Positions 39,474 to 49,541 of a stretch of DNA of 64,000 nt are shown one piece after another. Each line of letters opens with the position of its first letter. Positions within the stretch are counted from its first letter, which is position 1. The notes below the pieces were generated by a model, which searched no databases, was not told the DNA's origin, and saw nothing but the letters and a program-made list of their open reading frames with translations. The position numbers and the translations under genes were made by a program. Source of the DNA: Sulfurovum sp. FS08-3 (lineage in GTDB: Bacteria; Campylobacterota; Campylobacteria; Campylobacterales; Sulfurovaceae); the NCBI GenBank assembly GCA_000830175.1, contig JQIS01000009.1:136994-200993 (forward strand). Direction: 5' to 3'.

Positions 39474-41807
39474 ATGAATTTCATAGATATTTTGGGAGCT
39501 CACGGCAGTATCTCACATGAAGCATTTACCACCTGTTTGCGTGTCTCAAAGGATATTGTTATAGATGGTGGAAATATCATTCGTGGGCTTGGCGAAGAGG
39601 CGTACAAAATCAACCACATTTTTATCTCACATGCTCATTTGGATCATATCATTGATATAGCCTTTTTGATTGACAATACCTTTTTGCTTCGTCATCAACC
39701 CCTCAAAATCTACGCTACCTCCAAAACCATTGAAATTTTTAAAAAAAATATCTTCAATTGGGATATTTGGCCCGATTTTAGCACCCTGCAACTTCCCAAA
39801 ATCAATGAAAACTCACTGGAGTTTATCGAAATAGAGTTTGATAAAGAGTACTTTTTCGATGATGATTTTAGCATTACTCCTATCGAAGCCAACCACACCG
39901 TAGAGTGCAGTGGCTATTTGTGCAAAAAAAACAACAACAGCATCTTATTTTCGGGAGATACCTACAAAAATCCAAAACTTTGGGAGCGTATCAATAGCGA
40001 CACATCCATCAAAGCACTCATTATTGATGTCTCATTTCCCAATAAATACGCTCACATCTCTGAGATTAGCAAACACATGTCCCCTACCCATCTAAAAGAT
40101 GAACTTACGCTACTCAAACGTCACGATTGTCAAGTCTATATCTACCATATCAAACCCATCTATCAAGAGATACTCACACAAGAGCTTCTAGCAATCGGCA
40201 TCAAAAAAACACACATTTTAACAGGCTACGAAAAAATCGCTTATCTTGATGGAGAATTGATTAAAAAACACAACAATAACAATATTCACGACAACATTAA
40301 ACGTCTCAACAAAATTGGTGTTGCTCTCTCTTCTCAACATGACCTTCCTTTGCTACTAGAGATGATTATACAAGAGTCGATGAAGCTTACCCATTGCGAT
40401 GGAGGGACGCTCTATTTGCGTGATGGGGATGAACTTGCATTTCATATAGCCCAAACTATCTCTTTGGGTAAATACATGGGTGGTTCGCACGACCCTATTA
40501 GCTGGAAACCTCTGCCTATCTATCTTGAGAATGGTCAAGAAAATCGTGGCATGGTGGCAGTCACAAGCCTACTCGATGACCGCATCATCAACATCAAAGA
40601 TATTTATGCCGATAGCGAATTTAGATTTGAAGGCTCCAAAAAGTTTGATCTCTCCAACAACTATCATTCCAAATCAAGCCTCACCATACCCATCAAAAAC
40701 CACGACAATGAAGTCATTGGAGTCTTACAACTGCTCAACAAATTGGATGAGTGCGATACGCCTATTGCTTTTAAAAAAATTGATGAGGATATTATTAGCT
40801 CTCTCGCCTCTCAAGCGGGTGTTGCTATCAACAATGCACAATTTATCAAAGATATTGAAAAGATGCTCGAATCTTTCTTGCAAAGCATCGTCTATGTTAT
40901 AAGTGAAAAATCCCCCCATACCGCCTCGCATATTGAAAAAATGGTAGCCTTTACCAATATGCTTGTCGATGCTATTGATAAGGATGAGACAATTTTTAAA
41001 GAAAAACGCTTTAGTGATCTTCAAAAACAACTCATCAATATCGCCGCCCTTATGCACGATGTGGGCAAAATCGCTACTCCCGATATTATCATGGAAAAAG
41101 CACGCAAATTAGAGACCAAAGTGGATCGTATTGAGATTATAAGAGATCGCTTTGAGCGAATCAAAAAAGATTTGGAAATTGAATACCTTAGAGCCAAACT
41201 CAACGGCATTGCCCTCGAAGAGGAGCGTCTAAACGAAGCATTCACCAAACTATCCAATGATTTTGAAAAATTAGCGACTTACAATATCGGTGGAGAGTTT
41301 TTGCCACCCCAAACCCTTCAATACATTCACGATATGGCACATACGCCTTTTAAAGTTTTTACTCAAGAGTATCAACTTCTCACGCACGAAGAGGCGGCTT
41401 TGCTCTCTATCCAAAGAGGCACATTAAGCGACAGCGATAGAGCCACCATCAATCGCCACGCACTCATTACCATTAATATGCTCAACAAGCTCTATTTGCC
41501 CAAAAAATACAAAGATATTCCGCAAATCTCAGGCAATCACCACGAAAAAATCAACGGCAAAGGTTATCCTAGAGGACTAAAGGGTGATGAGATTAGCTTT
41601 GAAGCTAGAATTTTGGCAATAGCCGACATCTTTGAGGCTATCACTGCCAAAGATAGACCCTACAAAAAAGCCAACTCCATTAGCACCTCGATGGAGATTA
41701 TCCACAAAATGACCGACGAGGGTGACCTTGATGCTCAAATTGTAGAATTTTTAGAAAGCTCCAAACTCTATTTGGAGTACGCCCAAAAGTATGGCATAGA
41801 GCTATAG
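39474..41807 (+). CDS. Three-domain MBL-GAF-HD-GYP phosphodiesterase
   Basis: A 777-aa fusion. Residues about 1-260 form a metallo-beta-lactamase/class II PDE-like domain with 'IFISHAHLDHIID' (HxHxDH), a further His in 'PIEANHTVE' and 'ILFSGDTYKNPK'. Residues about 285-460 are GAF-like ('DLPLLLEMIIQESMKLTHCDGGTLYL', 'SLTIPIKNHDNEVIGVLQLLNK'). The C-terminus is HD-GYP: 'AALMHDVGKIATPD', a long coiled insertion, 'RATINRHALITINML', 'GNHHEKINGKGYPRGL' and 'ADIFEAITAKDRPYKKA'. It probably degrades c-di-GMP and may also cut a second phosphodiester such as cAMP. I choose the ATG at 39474 over TTG at 39471. Confidence 0.88.
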   Translation: MNFIDILGAHGSISHEAFTTCLRVSKDIVIDGGNIIRGLGEEAYKINHIFISHAHLDHIIDIAFLIDNTFLLRHQPLKIYATSKTIEIFKKNIFNWDIWPDFSTLQLPKINENSLEFIEIEFDKEYFFDDDFSITPIEANHTVECSGYLCKKNNNSILFSGDTYKNPKLWERINSDTSIKALIIDVSFPNKYAHISEISKHMSPTHLKDELTLLKRHDCQVYIYHIKPIYQEILTQELLAIGIKKTHILTGYEKIAYLDGELIKKHNNNNIHDNIKRLNKIGVALSSQHDLPLLLEMIIQESMKLTHCDGGTLYLRDGDELAFHIAQTISLGKYMGGSHDPISWKPLPIYLENGQENRGMVAVTSLLDDRIINIKDIYADSEFRFEGSKKFDLSNNYHSKSSLTIPIKNHDNEVIGVLQLLNKLDECDTPIAFKKIDEDIISSLASQAGVAINNAQFIKDIEKMLESFLQSIVYVISEKSPHTASHIEKMVAFTNMLVDAIDKDETIFKEKRFSDLQKQLINIAALMHDVGKIATPDIIMEKARKLETKVDRIEIIRDRFERIKKDLEIEYLRAKLNGIALEEERLNEAFTKLSNDFEKLATYNIGGEFLPPQTLQYIHDMAHTPFKVFTQEYQLLTHEEAALLSIQRGTLSDSDRATINRHALITINMLNKLYLPKKYKDIPQISGNHHEKINGKGYPRGLKGDEISFEARILAIADIFEAITAKDRPYKKANSISTSMEIIHKMTDEGDLDAQIVEFLESSKLYLEYAQKYGIEL

Positions 41808-41871
41808 AGAGTCGCAAACCGATAAGATGGCTTTATTTATGCGACACAAAAATATCATTGGGTAGCAATTG

Positions 41872-41880
41872 TGCTATAAT
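41872..41880 (+). promoter_or_regulatory. Extended -10 box directly before msbA, leaderless transcript likely
   Basis: TGCTATAAT ends at 41880, and the msbA ATG begins at 41887, so transcription would start at or next to the start codon. No Shine-Dalgarno lies between. A GTCGCA/TGCGAC inverted repeat at 41811-41845 could end the previous transcript. Confidence 0.6.
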
Positions 41881-41886
41881 TACGCC

Positions 41887-43602
41887 ATGAAAAATCTATT
41901 ACAACAGTACCTACCCTATATCAAAGCCTATAAGCTCTATTTTATCTATGCCATTTTGGGCATGATTGCCATTGCTATTGGCACAACAGGAACGGCTCAT
42001 CTTATCAAGCCCGTATTGGATGATATATTTATCAACAAAGATGAACGGATGCTTCAAATTTTGCCTTTTATGTTTGTGGCTGTTTTTACACTCAAAGGAG
42101 TGGGTAAGTTTGTGCAAATTTACTATATGTCCTATATCGGTCAAGATATTGTACGCAAATTGCGTGATAAGGTAGTCTTGCATGTAACGCATTTGGATAT
42201 TGAGTTTTTTAAAAAACACCACACAGGGGAGATTATCTCACGTATCACCAACGATATTACCCGCATTCAAGAGGTTGTATCGACTATCATTCCCAACCTT
42301 TTTCGTGAAATCTTTACCATTATAGCATTGAGTGGCTACATACTCTATCTCAATCCCAAACTGACACTCTATTTTTTTATTTTTCTGCCTCTCGTCATCT
42401 ACCCTATCACACGACTCGCCAAAAAAATGCGTAAATACTCACGTCTATCGCAAGAGAGCAGTGCCGATATGACCACACGTTTGGGAGAGATTTTTTACAA
42501 CATTGATGTTATCAAATCCAACTCCTCACAAGATTTTGAGCATAAACGCTTTGCTATCCAAAACTTTTGGGTCTTTAAATACATTATGAAGCAAATCAAA
42601 ACCAATGCCCTCACTTCGCCTGTTATGGAGATTGTTGGTGCCATAGCCATTGGGGTTGTTGTCTATATTGGCGGTATGGAGGTGATAAGGGGAAATATGA
42701 GCGTAGGAAGCTTTTTTGCTTTTGCAACGGCTCTTTTTTTGCTCTATGACCCCATTCGTCGCCTCTCAGCCCTCTACAACAAGGCTCAAGATGCCGTTGC
42801 AGCCAATATTCGTATGCAAGAGCTACTTGCAATGCAAACCAAAATCAAAAACGGTATCTTGAAGATGGACTCAATGGTTGATACCATTGCTTTTGAAAAC
42901 GTTACCTTAGAGTACGATACCAAAAAGGTTTTAAACGGTATCACATTTAGCGTTTCCAAAGGTGAATACATTGCATTAGCGGGAAGTAGTGGGGCAGGAA
43001 AAAGCTCTTTGGTAGCACTTTTGGTACGTTTTTACGATGCAACACAAGGAAAAATTACCATCAACTCTCATGATATTCAAGACTATGATTTAAATGCCTT
43101 GCACAACACTATAGGGTATGTAACACAAAAGGTTTTTATCTTCAACGACACCATAGCCCAAAATGTAGCCTACAACAGTGACCCCATCGATGAGGCACGA
43201 GTGATAGAGGCGCTCAAAAAAGCAAACGCATGGGAGTTTGTCCAAAATCTTGATGAGGGTATCGATACCATGCTTCAAGAGGGGGGCGAAAATCTATCGG
43301 GTGGACAACGCCAACGTATCGCCTTGGCACGAGCTTTGTACAAAAATCCCAAAATCCTTATCCTCGATGAAGCGACCTCAGCACTCGATAACCAAAGCGA
43401 GGGGCTTATCAACAAAGCTCTTTTGGAGTTAAAAAATGATATGATAATAATTTCAATTGCCCATCGATTAAGCAGTATCGAAAACGCCGATACCATTTAT
43501 ATATTTAAAGAGGGCAAGGTTGTCTGTGTAGGCTTGGCTCAAGAGTTGCAAACAAAGTGCAAATATTATCAAGAGCTAAATCAAGATTATAGAAGTGAGT
43601 AA
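41887..43602 (+). CDS. msbA: MsbA-like lipid A/lipid ABC exporter
   Basis: About 571 aa with fused permease and ATPase. Six membrane segments fill the first 300 residues ('IYAILGMIAIAIGTTGTAHL' onward). The ATPase has Walker A 'ALAGSSGAGKSSLVALL', Q-loop 'GYVTQKVFIF', signature 'ENLSGGQRQRIALARAL', Walker B 'ILILDEATSALD' and H-loop 'SIAHRLSS'. It flips lipid A-core or another lipid-linked substrate across the inner membrane. The in-frame TTG at 41869 is less likely than the ATG at 41887. Confidence 0.9.
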   Translation: MKNLLQQYLPYIKAYKLYFIYAILGMIAIAIGTTGTAHLIKPVLDDIFINKDERMLQILPFMFVAVFTLKGVGKFVQIYYMSYIGQDIVRKLRDKVVLHVTHLDIEFFKKHHTGEIISRITNDITRIQEVVSTIIPNLFREIFTIIALSGYILYLNPKLTLYFFIFLPLVIYPITRLAKKMRKYSRLSQESSADMTTRLGEIFYNIDVIKSNSSQDFEHKRFAIQNFWVFKYIMKQIKTNALTSPVMEIVGAIAIGVVVYIGGMEVIRGNMSVGSFFAFATALFLLYDPIRRLSALYNKAQDAVAANIRMQELLAMQTKIKNGILKMDSMVDTIAFENVTLEYDTKKVLNGITFSVSKGEYIALAGSSGAGKSSLVALLVRFYDATQGKITINSHDIQDYDLNALHNTIGYVTQKVFIFNDTIAQNVAYNSDPIDEARVIEALKKANAWEFVQNLDEGIDTMLQEGGENLSGGQRQRIALARALYKNPKILILDEATSALDNQSEGLINKALLELKNDMIIISIAHRLSSIENADTIYIFKEGKVVCVGLAQELQTKCKYYQELNQDYRSE

Positions 43603-43605
43603 ACG

Positions 43606-44091
43606 ATGAAATTACGATACATATTAACTGCCTTGTTGCTTATCTCTTCACTCTCATGGGGAGATAGCACCAAATACCCATTTGTTGGAATAGTAGGTCT
43701 AAGCAGTGCCATAAACGGTGAAAACGGTGGAGTCGTAGGTGTACGCTACGGGCAACAATCTCAAGATTGGCGAACAAGTTTTACCCTAGAGACTCCCTAT
43801 CAAGAGTATCAACTTCTAAGCGTTGCCATAGATAGAACCCTGCTCTACTCGGTGACAACCTCCAAACTTAGAATCTATAGCGGTTTGGTTGGTGCTGCGA
43901 TACTCTTTGATAAAAACGATGGCTCAGGCGATAAAAGCGTGGGCTATGGATACGGGCTACAAGCGGGGGTGATGTATTATCTCACGGACAATATTGATTT
44001 GGATTTGGGTTATCGCTATATGCTTGTTAATGATGTCGATAATCTTGATGAGATAAGCTCATTTGGCTTTGCCTTGCACTATTTTTTTTAG
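43606..44091 (+). CDS. Outer membrane beta-barrel protein
   Basis: 161 aa with signal peptide 'KLRYILTALLLISSLSWG'. Repeated amphipathic strands ('VGVRYGQQSQDWRTSFTLETP', 'VGYGYGLQAGVMYYLTDNIDLDLGYRYML') and a C-terminal 'FGFALHYFF' show a small barrel with terminal Phe. The function is unknown. It starts 3 bp after msbA and may act in envelope assembly with it. Confidence 0.75.
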   Translation: MKLRYILTALLLISSLSWGDSTKYPFVGIVGLSSAINGENGGVVGVRYGQQSQDWRTSFTLETPYQEYQLLSVAIDRTLLYSVTTSKLRIYSGLVGAAILFDKNDGSGDKSVGYGYGLQAGVMYYLTDNIDLDLGYRYMLVNDVDNLDEISSFGFALHYFF

Positions 44092-44099
44092 GAACAACC

Positions 44100-44462
44100 A
44101 TGTCTTACAATAAACTCAACGATTTTGAAGCCCATATTATTCTTCACAAAGGCACTGAAGCCCCCTTTAACGGTCTCTATTGTGACAACAAAGAGGAGGG
44201 TATCTATCTGTGCAAACAGTGCAACACTCCCCTTTTTCATTCGCACTCCAAATTTGATTCGGGTACGGGATGGCCTAGCTTTGATGAAGCCATTGAAGGC
44301 AATGTCAAATCTATTCCCGATAGCGATGGCAGACGGGTAGAGATTGTATGTGCTAAGTGCGGTGGACACTTGGGTCATGTGTTTAAAGGTGAAGGATTTA
44401 CACCCAAAATGACACGCCATTGCGTCAATAGTGCTTCACTCCATTTTATCAAAGAGGCATAA
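44100..44462 (+). CDS. msrB: Peptide-methionine (R)-S-oxide reductase
   Basis: 120 aa. The catalytic Cys is in 'MTRHCVNSASLHF'; zinc-binding CxxC pairs are 'LCKQC' and 'VCAKCGGHLGHVF'; 'KFDSGTGWPSF' shapes the substrate pocket. It repairs oxidised methionine. It lacks a signal peptide, so it is cytoplasmic. It lies 8 bp after the barrel gene. Confidence 0.95.
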   Translation: MSYNKLNDFEAHIILHKGTEAPFNGLYCDNKEEGIYLCKQCNTPLFHSHSKFDSGTGWPSFDEAIEGNVKSIPDSDGRRVEIVCAKCGGHLGHVFKGEGFTPKMTRHCVNSASLHFIKEA

Positions 44463-44473
44463 AAGGGTCGATT

Positions 44474-45160
44474 TTGAATTTAAATAAACTAACATTAGCT
44501 ATCTACGCAACCTATGTAACCAATCGTTTTGGCTTTAGATTTGGCAAAAAAACGCTCACCAACGCCATAAGAAAAGAGATGCGTATTGAGTACGCCAGTA
44601 CCATATTGGGCAAACTCAATATTCATGTGGCAGTGGAAAATCAAGAAAAGCTACCCTTGGATGGAAACTATATGCTCGTATGCAATCATCGTAGCATTAT
44701 TGACCCCCTCATTGTCGAGATGGCTCTCAAACAAAGCAATATTTACGGAGTATGGGTAGCCAAAAAAGAACTCTACAACTCCTTTTTCTTTGGCAAGTTC
44801 ACCCGTAATGCAGGAACGATTTTGCTTGACCGTAGCTCCAAACAGATGGCTGGATTTTTTAAGGATGTCAAAGAGGCTTTGGATAAAAATCAATCCATCT
44901 TTATCTTTCCCGAAGGCACACGCAACAAAAGCCATGATGCTATTAGTGAGTTTAAAAGTGGTTCGCAACTCATTGCTATCAAAAATAGGGTAAACATTAT
45001 CCCCGTCTATATCAACTCAAATGCCCACGAAGTCCTCAAAGAGGCTATCAACAATAATAAACTTCAAAGGGAAATTACAATAAAAATTGGAGATATTATC
45101 CCCTACAAAGAGAGTAAAGATTTAGCCCAAAAATACAAAGAGAGTTTTGGGCTAAAATAA
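44474..45160 (+). CDS. plsC: 1-acyl-sn-glycerol-3-phosphate acyltransferase, PlsC-like
   Basis: 228 aa. The acyltransferase motif HxxxxD is in 'CNHRSIIDP', and 'FPEGTRNKS' is motif III; 'GTILLDRSS' is motif II. It makes phosphatidic acid. The start is a TTG at 44474 with an AAAAGGG site upstream; the next ATG (near 44580) would remove the N-terminal helix. Transcribed convergently with rho. Confidence 0.88.
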   Translation: MNLNKLTLAIYATYVTNRFGFRFGKKTLTNAIRKEMRIEYASTILGKLNIHVAVENQEKLPLDGNYMLVCNHRSIIDPLIVEMALKQSNIYGVWVAKKELYNSFFFGKFTRNAGTILLDRSSKQMAGFFKDVKEALDKNQSIFIFPEGTRNKSHDAISEFKSGSQLIAIKNRVNIIPVYINSNAHEVLKEAINNNKLQREITIKIGDIIPYKESKDLAQKYKESFGLK

Positions 45161-45185
45161 AAAACCCAAAGCTTTAACTTTGAGT

Positions 45186-46511
45186 CTATTGGTTCATCAT
45201 ATCCAAAAACTCATCGTTATTTTTGGTTTTTGCCATTTTGGAGAATAGAAATTTAAGCCCCTCTACCTCTTCCATGTTTTGCATAGCATTTCGTAAAGCC
45301 CATACTTTTTGAAGCGTTATCTCATCGCTCAAAAGCTCCTCTTTGCGTGTTCCCGATTTGGTCACATCAATAGCAGGATAGATTCTTCGCTCAGAAATAT
45401 TGCGATTGAGCACCACTTCAGAGTTACCCGTCCCCTTAAACTCTTCAAAGATAACCTTATCCATTTGGCTACCTGTATCGATCAATGCTGTAGAGATAAT
45501 GGTCAAACTTCCACCCTCTTCAACGTTTCGTGCAGCACCAAAAAAGCGTTTGGGTTTGTGCAACGCATTGGCATCCACACCACCCGAAAGCACCTTGCCA
45601 CTGCTAGGCGTAACGGTATTGTAAGCACGTGCCAAACGGGTAATGGAATCGAGTAAGATAACAACATCTTTACCCAGTTCCACTCGTCTTTTGGCTCGTT
45701 CAATCACCATCTCAGCGGTGCGTACATGGTTTTGGGCAGGTAGGTCAAAGGTAGAGCTATAGACCTCTCCTTTGACGGAGCGTTGCATATCGGTTACCTC
45801 TTCAGGACGCTCATCAATAAGCAAAACCATCAATGAAGCTTCGGGATTGTTGGCGGTAATACCGTGAGCCAACTCTTTAAGCAACTCCGTCTTACCCGTT
45901 CGTGGAGGAGCGACAATCAAGGCTCTTTGTCCTTTGCCAATAGGCGTAAAGAGGTCAAGCACTCGTCCTGTTAAGTGCATGGGGTGATACTCAAGCTTGA
46001 GCTTCTCACTAGCATAAAGAGGTGTGAGGTTGTCAAAGAGTGGTCTTTGTTTGGATTTTTCAGGCGGAAGATAATTAATGGCTTCGATTTTTAGAAGAGC
46101 GTAGTACTTCTCTTGCTCTTTGGGTGAACGCACTTGACCTGTTACCACATCACCATTACGCAGTGCAAATCGGCGAATTTGGGTAGCGCTCACATAGGTA
46201 TCGTTGCTTGTGTTGGTGAAGTTGCCATCAACCGAACGCAAAAAGCCGTAGCCATCGTGCATAACCTCCAAAATACCTGTATAGAGGATAAATCCACCTT
46301 GGGATACTTGGGTTTTTAAAATTTCAAAAATCAAATCTTTTCGTTGATACTCATTGGGGTTTTCAATATCGACATCTTTGGCTATCTCAACAAGTTCAGA
46401 GAGTGGCTTAAGTTGTAAATCTTCGATTTTATGACCTTCAACGGGTACATGTGTTCGATTTTTTCGTGCGGTGGTGGCGGCAGTAGTAGTAGGTTTTTTA
46501 TTTTCACTCAT
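45186..46511 (-). CDS. rho: Transcription termination factor Rho
   Basis: A 441-aa hexameric RNA helicase. The RNA-binding OB-fold has '[30 protein letters not shown]'; the ATPase has '[21 protein letters not shown]' (Walker A), '[17 protein letters not shown]', '[16 protein letters not shown]' and '[20 protein letters not shown]'. A Thr/Arg-rich N-terminal extension precedes the Rho N-terminal helix. A weak stem (CAAAG...CTTTG) lies between it and plsC at about 45165-45181. Confidence 0.96.
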   Translation of the reverse strand: MSENKKPTTTAATTARKNRTHVPVEGHKIEDLQLKPLSELVEIAKDVDIENPNEYQRKDLIFEILKTQVSQGGFILYTGILEVMHDGYGFLRSVDGNFTNTSNDTYVSATQIRRFALRNGDVVTGQVRSPKEQEKYYALLKIEAINYLPPEKSKQRPLFDNLTPLYASEKLKLEYHPMHLTGRVLDLFTPIGKGQRALIVAPPRTGKTELLKELAHGITANNPEASLMVLLIDERPEEVTDMQRSVKGEVYSSTFDLPAQNHVRTAEMVIERAKRRVELGKDVVILLDSITRLARAYNTVTPSSGKVLSGGVDANALHKPKRFFGAARNVEEGGSLTIISTALIDTGSQMDKVIFEEFKGTGNSEVVLNRNISERRIYPAIDVTKSGTRKEELLSDEITLQKVWALRNAMQNMEEVEGLKFLFSKMAKTKNNDEFLDMMNQ

Positions 46512-46696
46512 AAAAAAATGTCCTCTTTTATTTGTTTTCGAGTTATATGGTTTTGTTAGTAGAATGTAAAAGGATTGCTTTGTATAGAAGCTATAACAAA
46601 CATCAAGTAAGTAATATTATTGCATAAATAAACTTAAACTATCTTAAAATATTACAAAATTTCAAAGATTAATTTTGCATTAGAGTTCTTAGACTC

Positions 46697-47089
46697 TCAA
46701 ATAAGAGCCAAAAACAAAATAGGGAGATAGAGCAAAAGTCCCATCATGTAAACCCAAGGCTCCATGCGAGATTTCAAAATCCCCTCAAAAGCTCTATTGA
46801 GGTTATTATCAACAAAATGTTTTTTGATAATATCAACCTTGAAAATCAAATCAATCGATTTGAGTGTCAAGATAGTCACAATGCCAAAATTAAGCGTCTG
46901 GGTAGCAAGTGAAACAAAGAGTACAAAATAGAAAGTAGGATGCATCAAAAAGAGCAAAAAGATACTTTTTTTATACAATTGATAGGAGTTATACAGCATC
47001 CCCTCTACCGTAGCGGCTCTTTGCCACGAGGCTTCAAATATCTCCAACAGTGCCATTGCTATTATAATCTCTATCAAATAATTTTCCAT
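46697..47089 (-). CDS. Small integral membrane protein, unknown function
   Basis: 130 aa with three or four hydrophobic segments ('YLIEIIIAMALLEIFE', 'SIFLLFLMHPTFYFVLFVSL', 'FGIVTILTLKSIDLIF', 'VYMMGLLLYLPILFLALI'). No motif recognised. It is probably expressed alone, with a 185-bp upstream-facing gap to rho. Confidence 0.6.
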   Translation of the reverse strand: MENYLIEIIIAMALLEIFEASWQRAATVEGMLYNSYQLYKKSIFLLFLMHPTFYFVLFVSLATQTLNFGIVTILTLKSIDLIFKVDIIKKHFVDNNLNRAFEGILKSRMEPWVYMMGLLLYLPILFLALI

Positions 47090-47149
47090 AATGCAATCTT
47101 ACCTACTATTGGATAAAAATTTCATTGAGACAGAACCATTCTGTAACAT

Positions 47150-47896
47150 CTAACCCAATTTTCTCTCTTGTCCGAGTCGATAGAGGGCAAAATCGTATTT
47201 GATGGGGTCAGTGGCATCAAAACTTTTGAACTTTTGAGTGAGTTCAAGAGAGGCTTTGAGGTCGTAGCTTTTACGCTTAAGAAGCCCTAATTTTTTGGCA
47301 AGAGTAAAGGTGTGGGTATCAAGAGGCATAATGAGATCGCTTTTGTCAATCGTGTGCCACAATCCCATATCTAAAGCGTCGTGGCGTACCATCCAACGTA
47401 GATACATCAAATAGCGTTTGTAAGTAGTGGCTTGTGAGAGAGTACGTGGGACTTTGCCAATCAAAAAATCGTAACCGTAACTCTGTTTTGGATAAATGGC
47501 TCTAAGTGTGGCGATAAAATGCCACAATCCATCCAATAGATTATGCTCTTTTTGATAGCCGTGATAGAAGATATTTTCGATGCTATCGACACTTTTGAGA
47601 CGCCTAAGAGCGATAAAGAGGGCTGCAACATCTTGGCTTTTTTGGAAGCGGTAGCGGTGATTGGCTAGATGGTTGCCTATCGTCGCTTCATCCTCATTTA
47701 AAAGCTCAAAATCCAATGAATCCAAAAATTTGACAATACTTTTGGCATTACCGTAGGCAAACAAAGCACAAATCAAAGCAATTGACTCATCATTATAGCG
47801 TCTAGCCACCATCAAAGGATCGGGGCGTTCATAGGAGAGCTCCTCGTAACTATTACGAAAAACCACCTCTTGATTGAGAAGTTTTTCTATATCCAT
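47150..47896 (-). CDS. TIGR02757-family protein
   Basis: 248 aa. The conserved 'ERPDPLMVARRYNDESIALICALFAYGNAKSI' and 'YLRWMVRHDALDMGLWHTIDKSDLIMPLDTHT' match this conserved family, which has a HhH-like helical fold but no established function. It starts directly after the DedA stop, so they are probably co-transcribed. Confidence 0.82.
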   Translation of the reverse strand: MDIEKLLNQEVVFRNSYEELSYERPDPLMVARRYNDESIALICALFAYGNAKSIVKFLDSLDFELLNEDEATIGNHLANHRYRFQKSQDVAALFIALRRLKSVDSIENIFYHGYQKEHNLLDGLWHFIATLRAIYPKQSYGYDFLIGKVPRTLSQATTYKRYLMYLRWMVRHDALDMGLWHTIDKSDLIMPLDTHTFTLAKKLGLLKRKSYDLKASLELTQKFKSFDATDPIKYDFALYRLGQERKLG

Positions 47897-48487
47897 CTAA
47901 GAGGGTCTATTTTTGAGCTTCTTTTTATTGCGACGGTTTAAAATCGTGTTCATTATCAAAAAAGCACTACCAATAAAACCAAAAAGCAAAATAGGTACAA
48001 TCCACGGTCTATCTTTGAACTTATCAAAAAGAGCAATAATGCTCTCACTCGCATAGTAGCTACTCATCCCAATCACAACGACAAAGAGAATGGATGCAAA
48101 GATATTGTAAAAGACAAACTTTTTAAAATCGTACTTTGAAAGCGACATGGAGATAGGCACAAGCGTCTTGATACCGTAGAGAAATTTTTGAATAAAGATA
48201 GCCAAAACGCCGTATTTACGCATGATGAGAATGGAGAGAGCAATTTTTTGCTGATGTTTTTTGAAATAGGGTTTAATATCCTCTTTGTGGTAGCGTCCTA
48301 GATAAAAGAGAAAATTATCACCCAAAAAATTAAAAAGTGCCGCAATGCTAAGGGCGACATAGAGATCCATCTTGCCCATGTAGGAGAGTACCGCTGCTGC
48401 TGCAACCACTACAAGCGAACCCCCAAAAGAGAAAAAAGCAACCGCCAAATAGCCCCATGTCGTAAGCGAGGTGAGTGTATCTTCCAT
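47897..48487 (-). CDS. DedA-family membrane protein
   Basis: 196 aa with about five hydrophobic segments. 'FGGSLVVVAAAAVLSYMGKMDLYVALSIAALFNFLGDNFLFYLGRYHKE' and 'FIQKFLYGIKTLVPISMSLSKYDFKKF' are the DedA/VTT core, with the conserved G..R and P motifs. DedA proteins recycle lipid carriers such as undecaprenyl phosphate, which fits the strong glycan output of this genome. Confidence 0.88.
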   Translation of the reverse strand: MEDTLTSLTTWGYLAVAFFSFGGSLVVVAAAAVLSYMGKMDLYVALSIAALFNFLGDNFLFYLGRYHKEDIKPYFKKHQQKIALSILIMRKYGVLAIFIQKFLYGIKTLVPISMSLSKYDFKKFVFYNIFASILFVVVIGMSSYYASESIIALFDKFKDRPWIVPILLFGFIGSAFLIMNTILNRRNKKKLKNRPS

Positions 48488-48496
48488 GCATAACCC

Positions 48497-49468
48497 TTAA
48501 GAAGCTGGTACGGGTGGGATTTGATCAAAATATTCAAATCTTTCAATCATTATCATTGGCACACGCAAATCATCTTCTACCTCTTTTTGCAATTGGTTCA
48601 AAGTATTCCAAAAGAGTGTGCTATCGCGTAGACCGTAAAAACTATCACCAGCATTAAGAATAGGCGAAACGGCTAAAGCAGGGACGATACGGTTGGTCAA
48701 TTGCTCATCTTTGCAATATTGCAACTCATCTTCAATCTTGCTCATGACTCCACCCACATCACGGCTAAAGGATAATACAGTAATGTAAGTAACTGTATCA
48801 AGAAGATGCTCGGTGAAGGTTTTGTCGTTGTGATTGTAGGAGAGAGAGTAGCTCCCGCTCTCCCACGCATCATCGACATCAACCGATAGGAACAATGTAG
48901 AACCCTCACGTTCAATTTTCGTTTTGGCTTGATACAAAAAATAGAGTGTATTGTAGAGTGTATCGTGTCGATTAATAGCCCATCCTTGAGAGCGTTCCAT
49001 ATCGACTCGAAATTTGATACCTACAAGCTTGGTGGCATGGATTGATATCAAAAGGTTGTTAAAATCCATAATGGTTTCAACCTTTTTCATGCTCTCTTCG
49101 TAGTTACTTTGGGTGAAAAACTCTGTATCGTTGATAAGCAAATTGGCTCGAATCCCCTCTTTTGAAGCTTGTGCAATAAAATCCATCAATTCCTCTTCGT
49201 TGGCTATCTGATAGGAGTTGTCGGTGAGGTGTTCAAACGAGATGAGTTGATCGATATGTTTGATGTTTCGATTGGCGAGATTGGCAAAGATATAGCTAGG
49301 TGAACTCTGCGTTGCGTTGCTGTTTTCAAAACTGCTTGTCGTAAGTATCCACGTACCGAGTGTTTTGCCCCTCACTTGCTCTTGGGCTGTGGTTAGATAG
49401 GGAGAATCACTGCCTCCACACGCCACAAGAAAATAGACAATAAAAAGCGAAGCAATGTATCTCTTCAT
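48497..49468 (-). CDS. Predicted lipoprotein, unknown function
   Basis: About 323 aa from the ATG at 49468, which has GGAG 6 bases upstream. The signal 'KRYIASLFIVYFLVACGG' has a lipobox LVAC. The mature part has barrel-like segments ('IRANLLINDTEFF', 'LVGIKFRVDMERSQGWAINR', 'STLFLSVDVDDAWESGSYSLSYN') that look like a TIM-barrel glycoside hydrolase or deacetylase fold, but I cannot assign a family. Confidence 0.75.
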   Translation of the reverse strand: MKRYIASLFIVYFLVACGGSDSPYLTTAQEQVRGKTLGTWILTTSSFENSNATQSSPSYIFANLANRNIKHIDQLISFEHLTDNSYQIANEEELMDFIAQASKEGIRANLLINDTEFFTQSNYEESMKKVETIMDFNNLLISIHATKLVGIKFRVDMERSQGWAINRHDTLYNTLYFLYQAKTKIEREGSTLFLSVDVDDAWESGSYSLSYNHNDKTFTEHLLDTVTYITVLSFSRDVGGVMSKIEDELQYCKDEQLTNRIVPALAVSPILNAGDSFYGLRDSTLFWNTLNQLQKEVEDDLRVPMIMIERFEYFDQIPPVPAS

Positions 49469-49541
49469 AAAAAACTCCATTTTTAAAAATTTCATATTAT
49501 TTAATTTTAGCACATTCAACGTAAAAGAGTGTTAAAATAGT

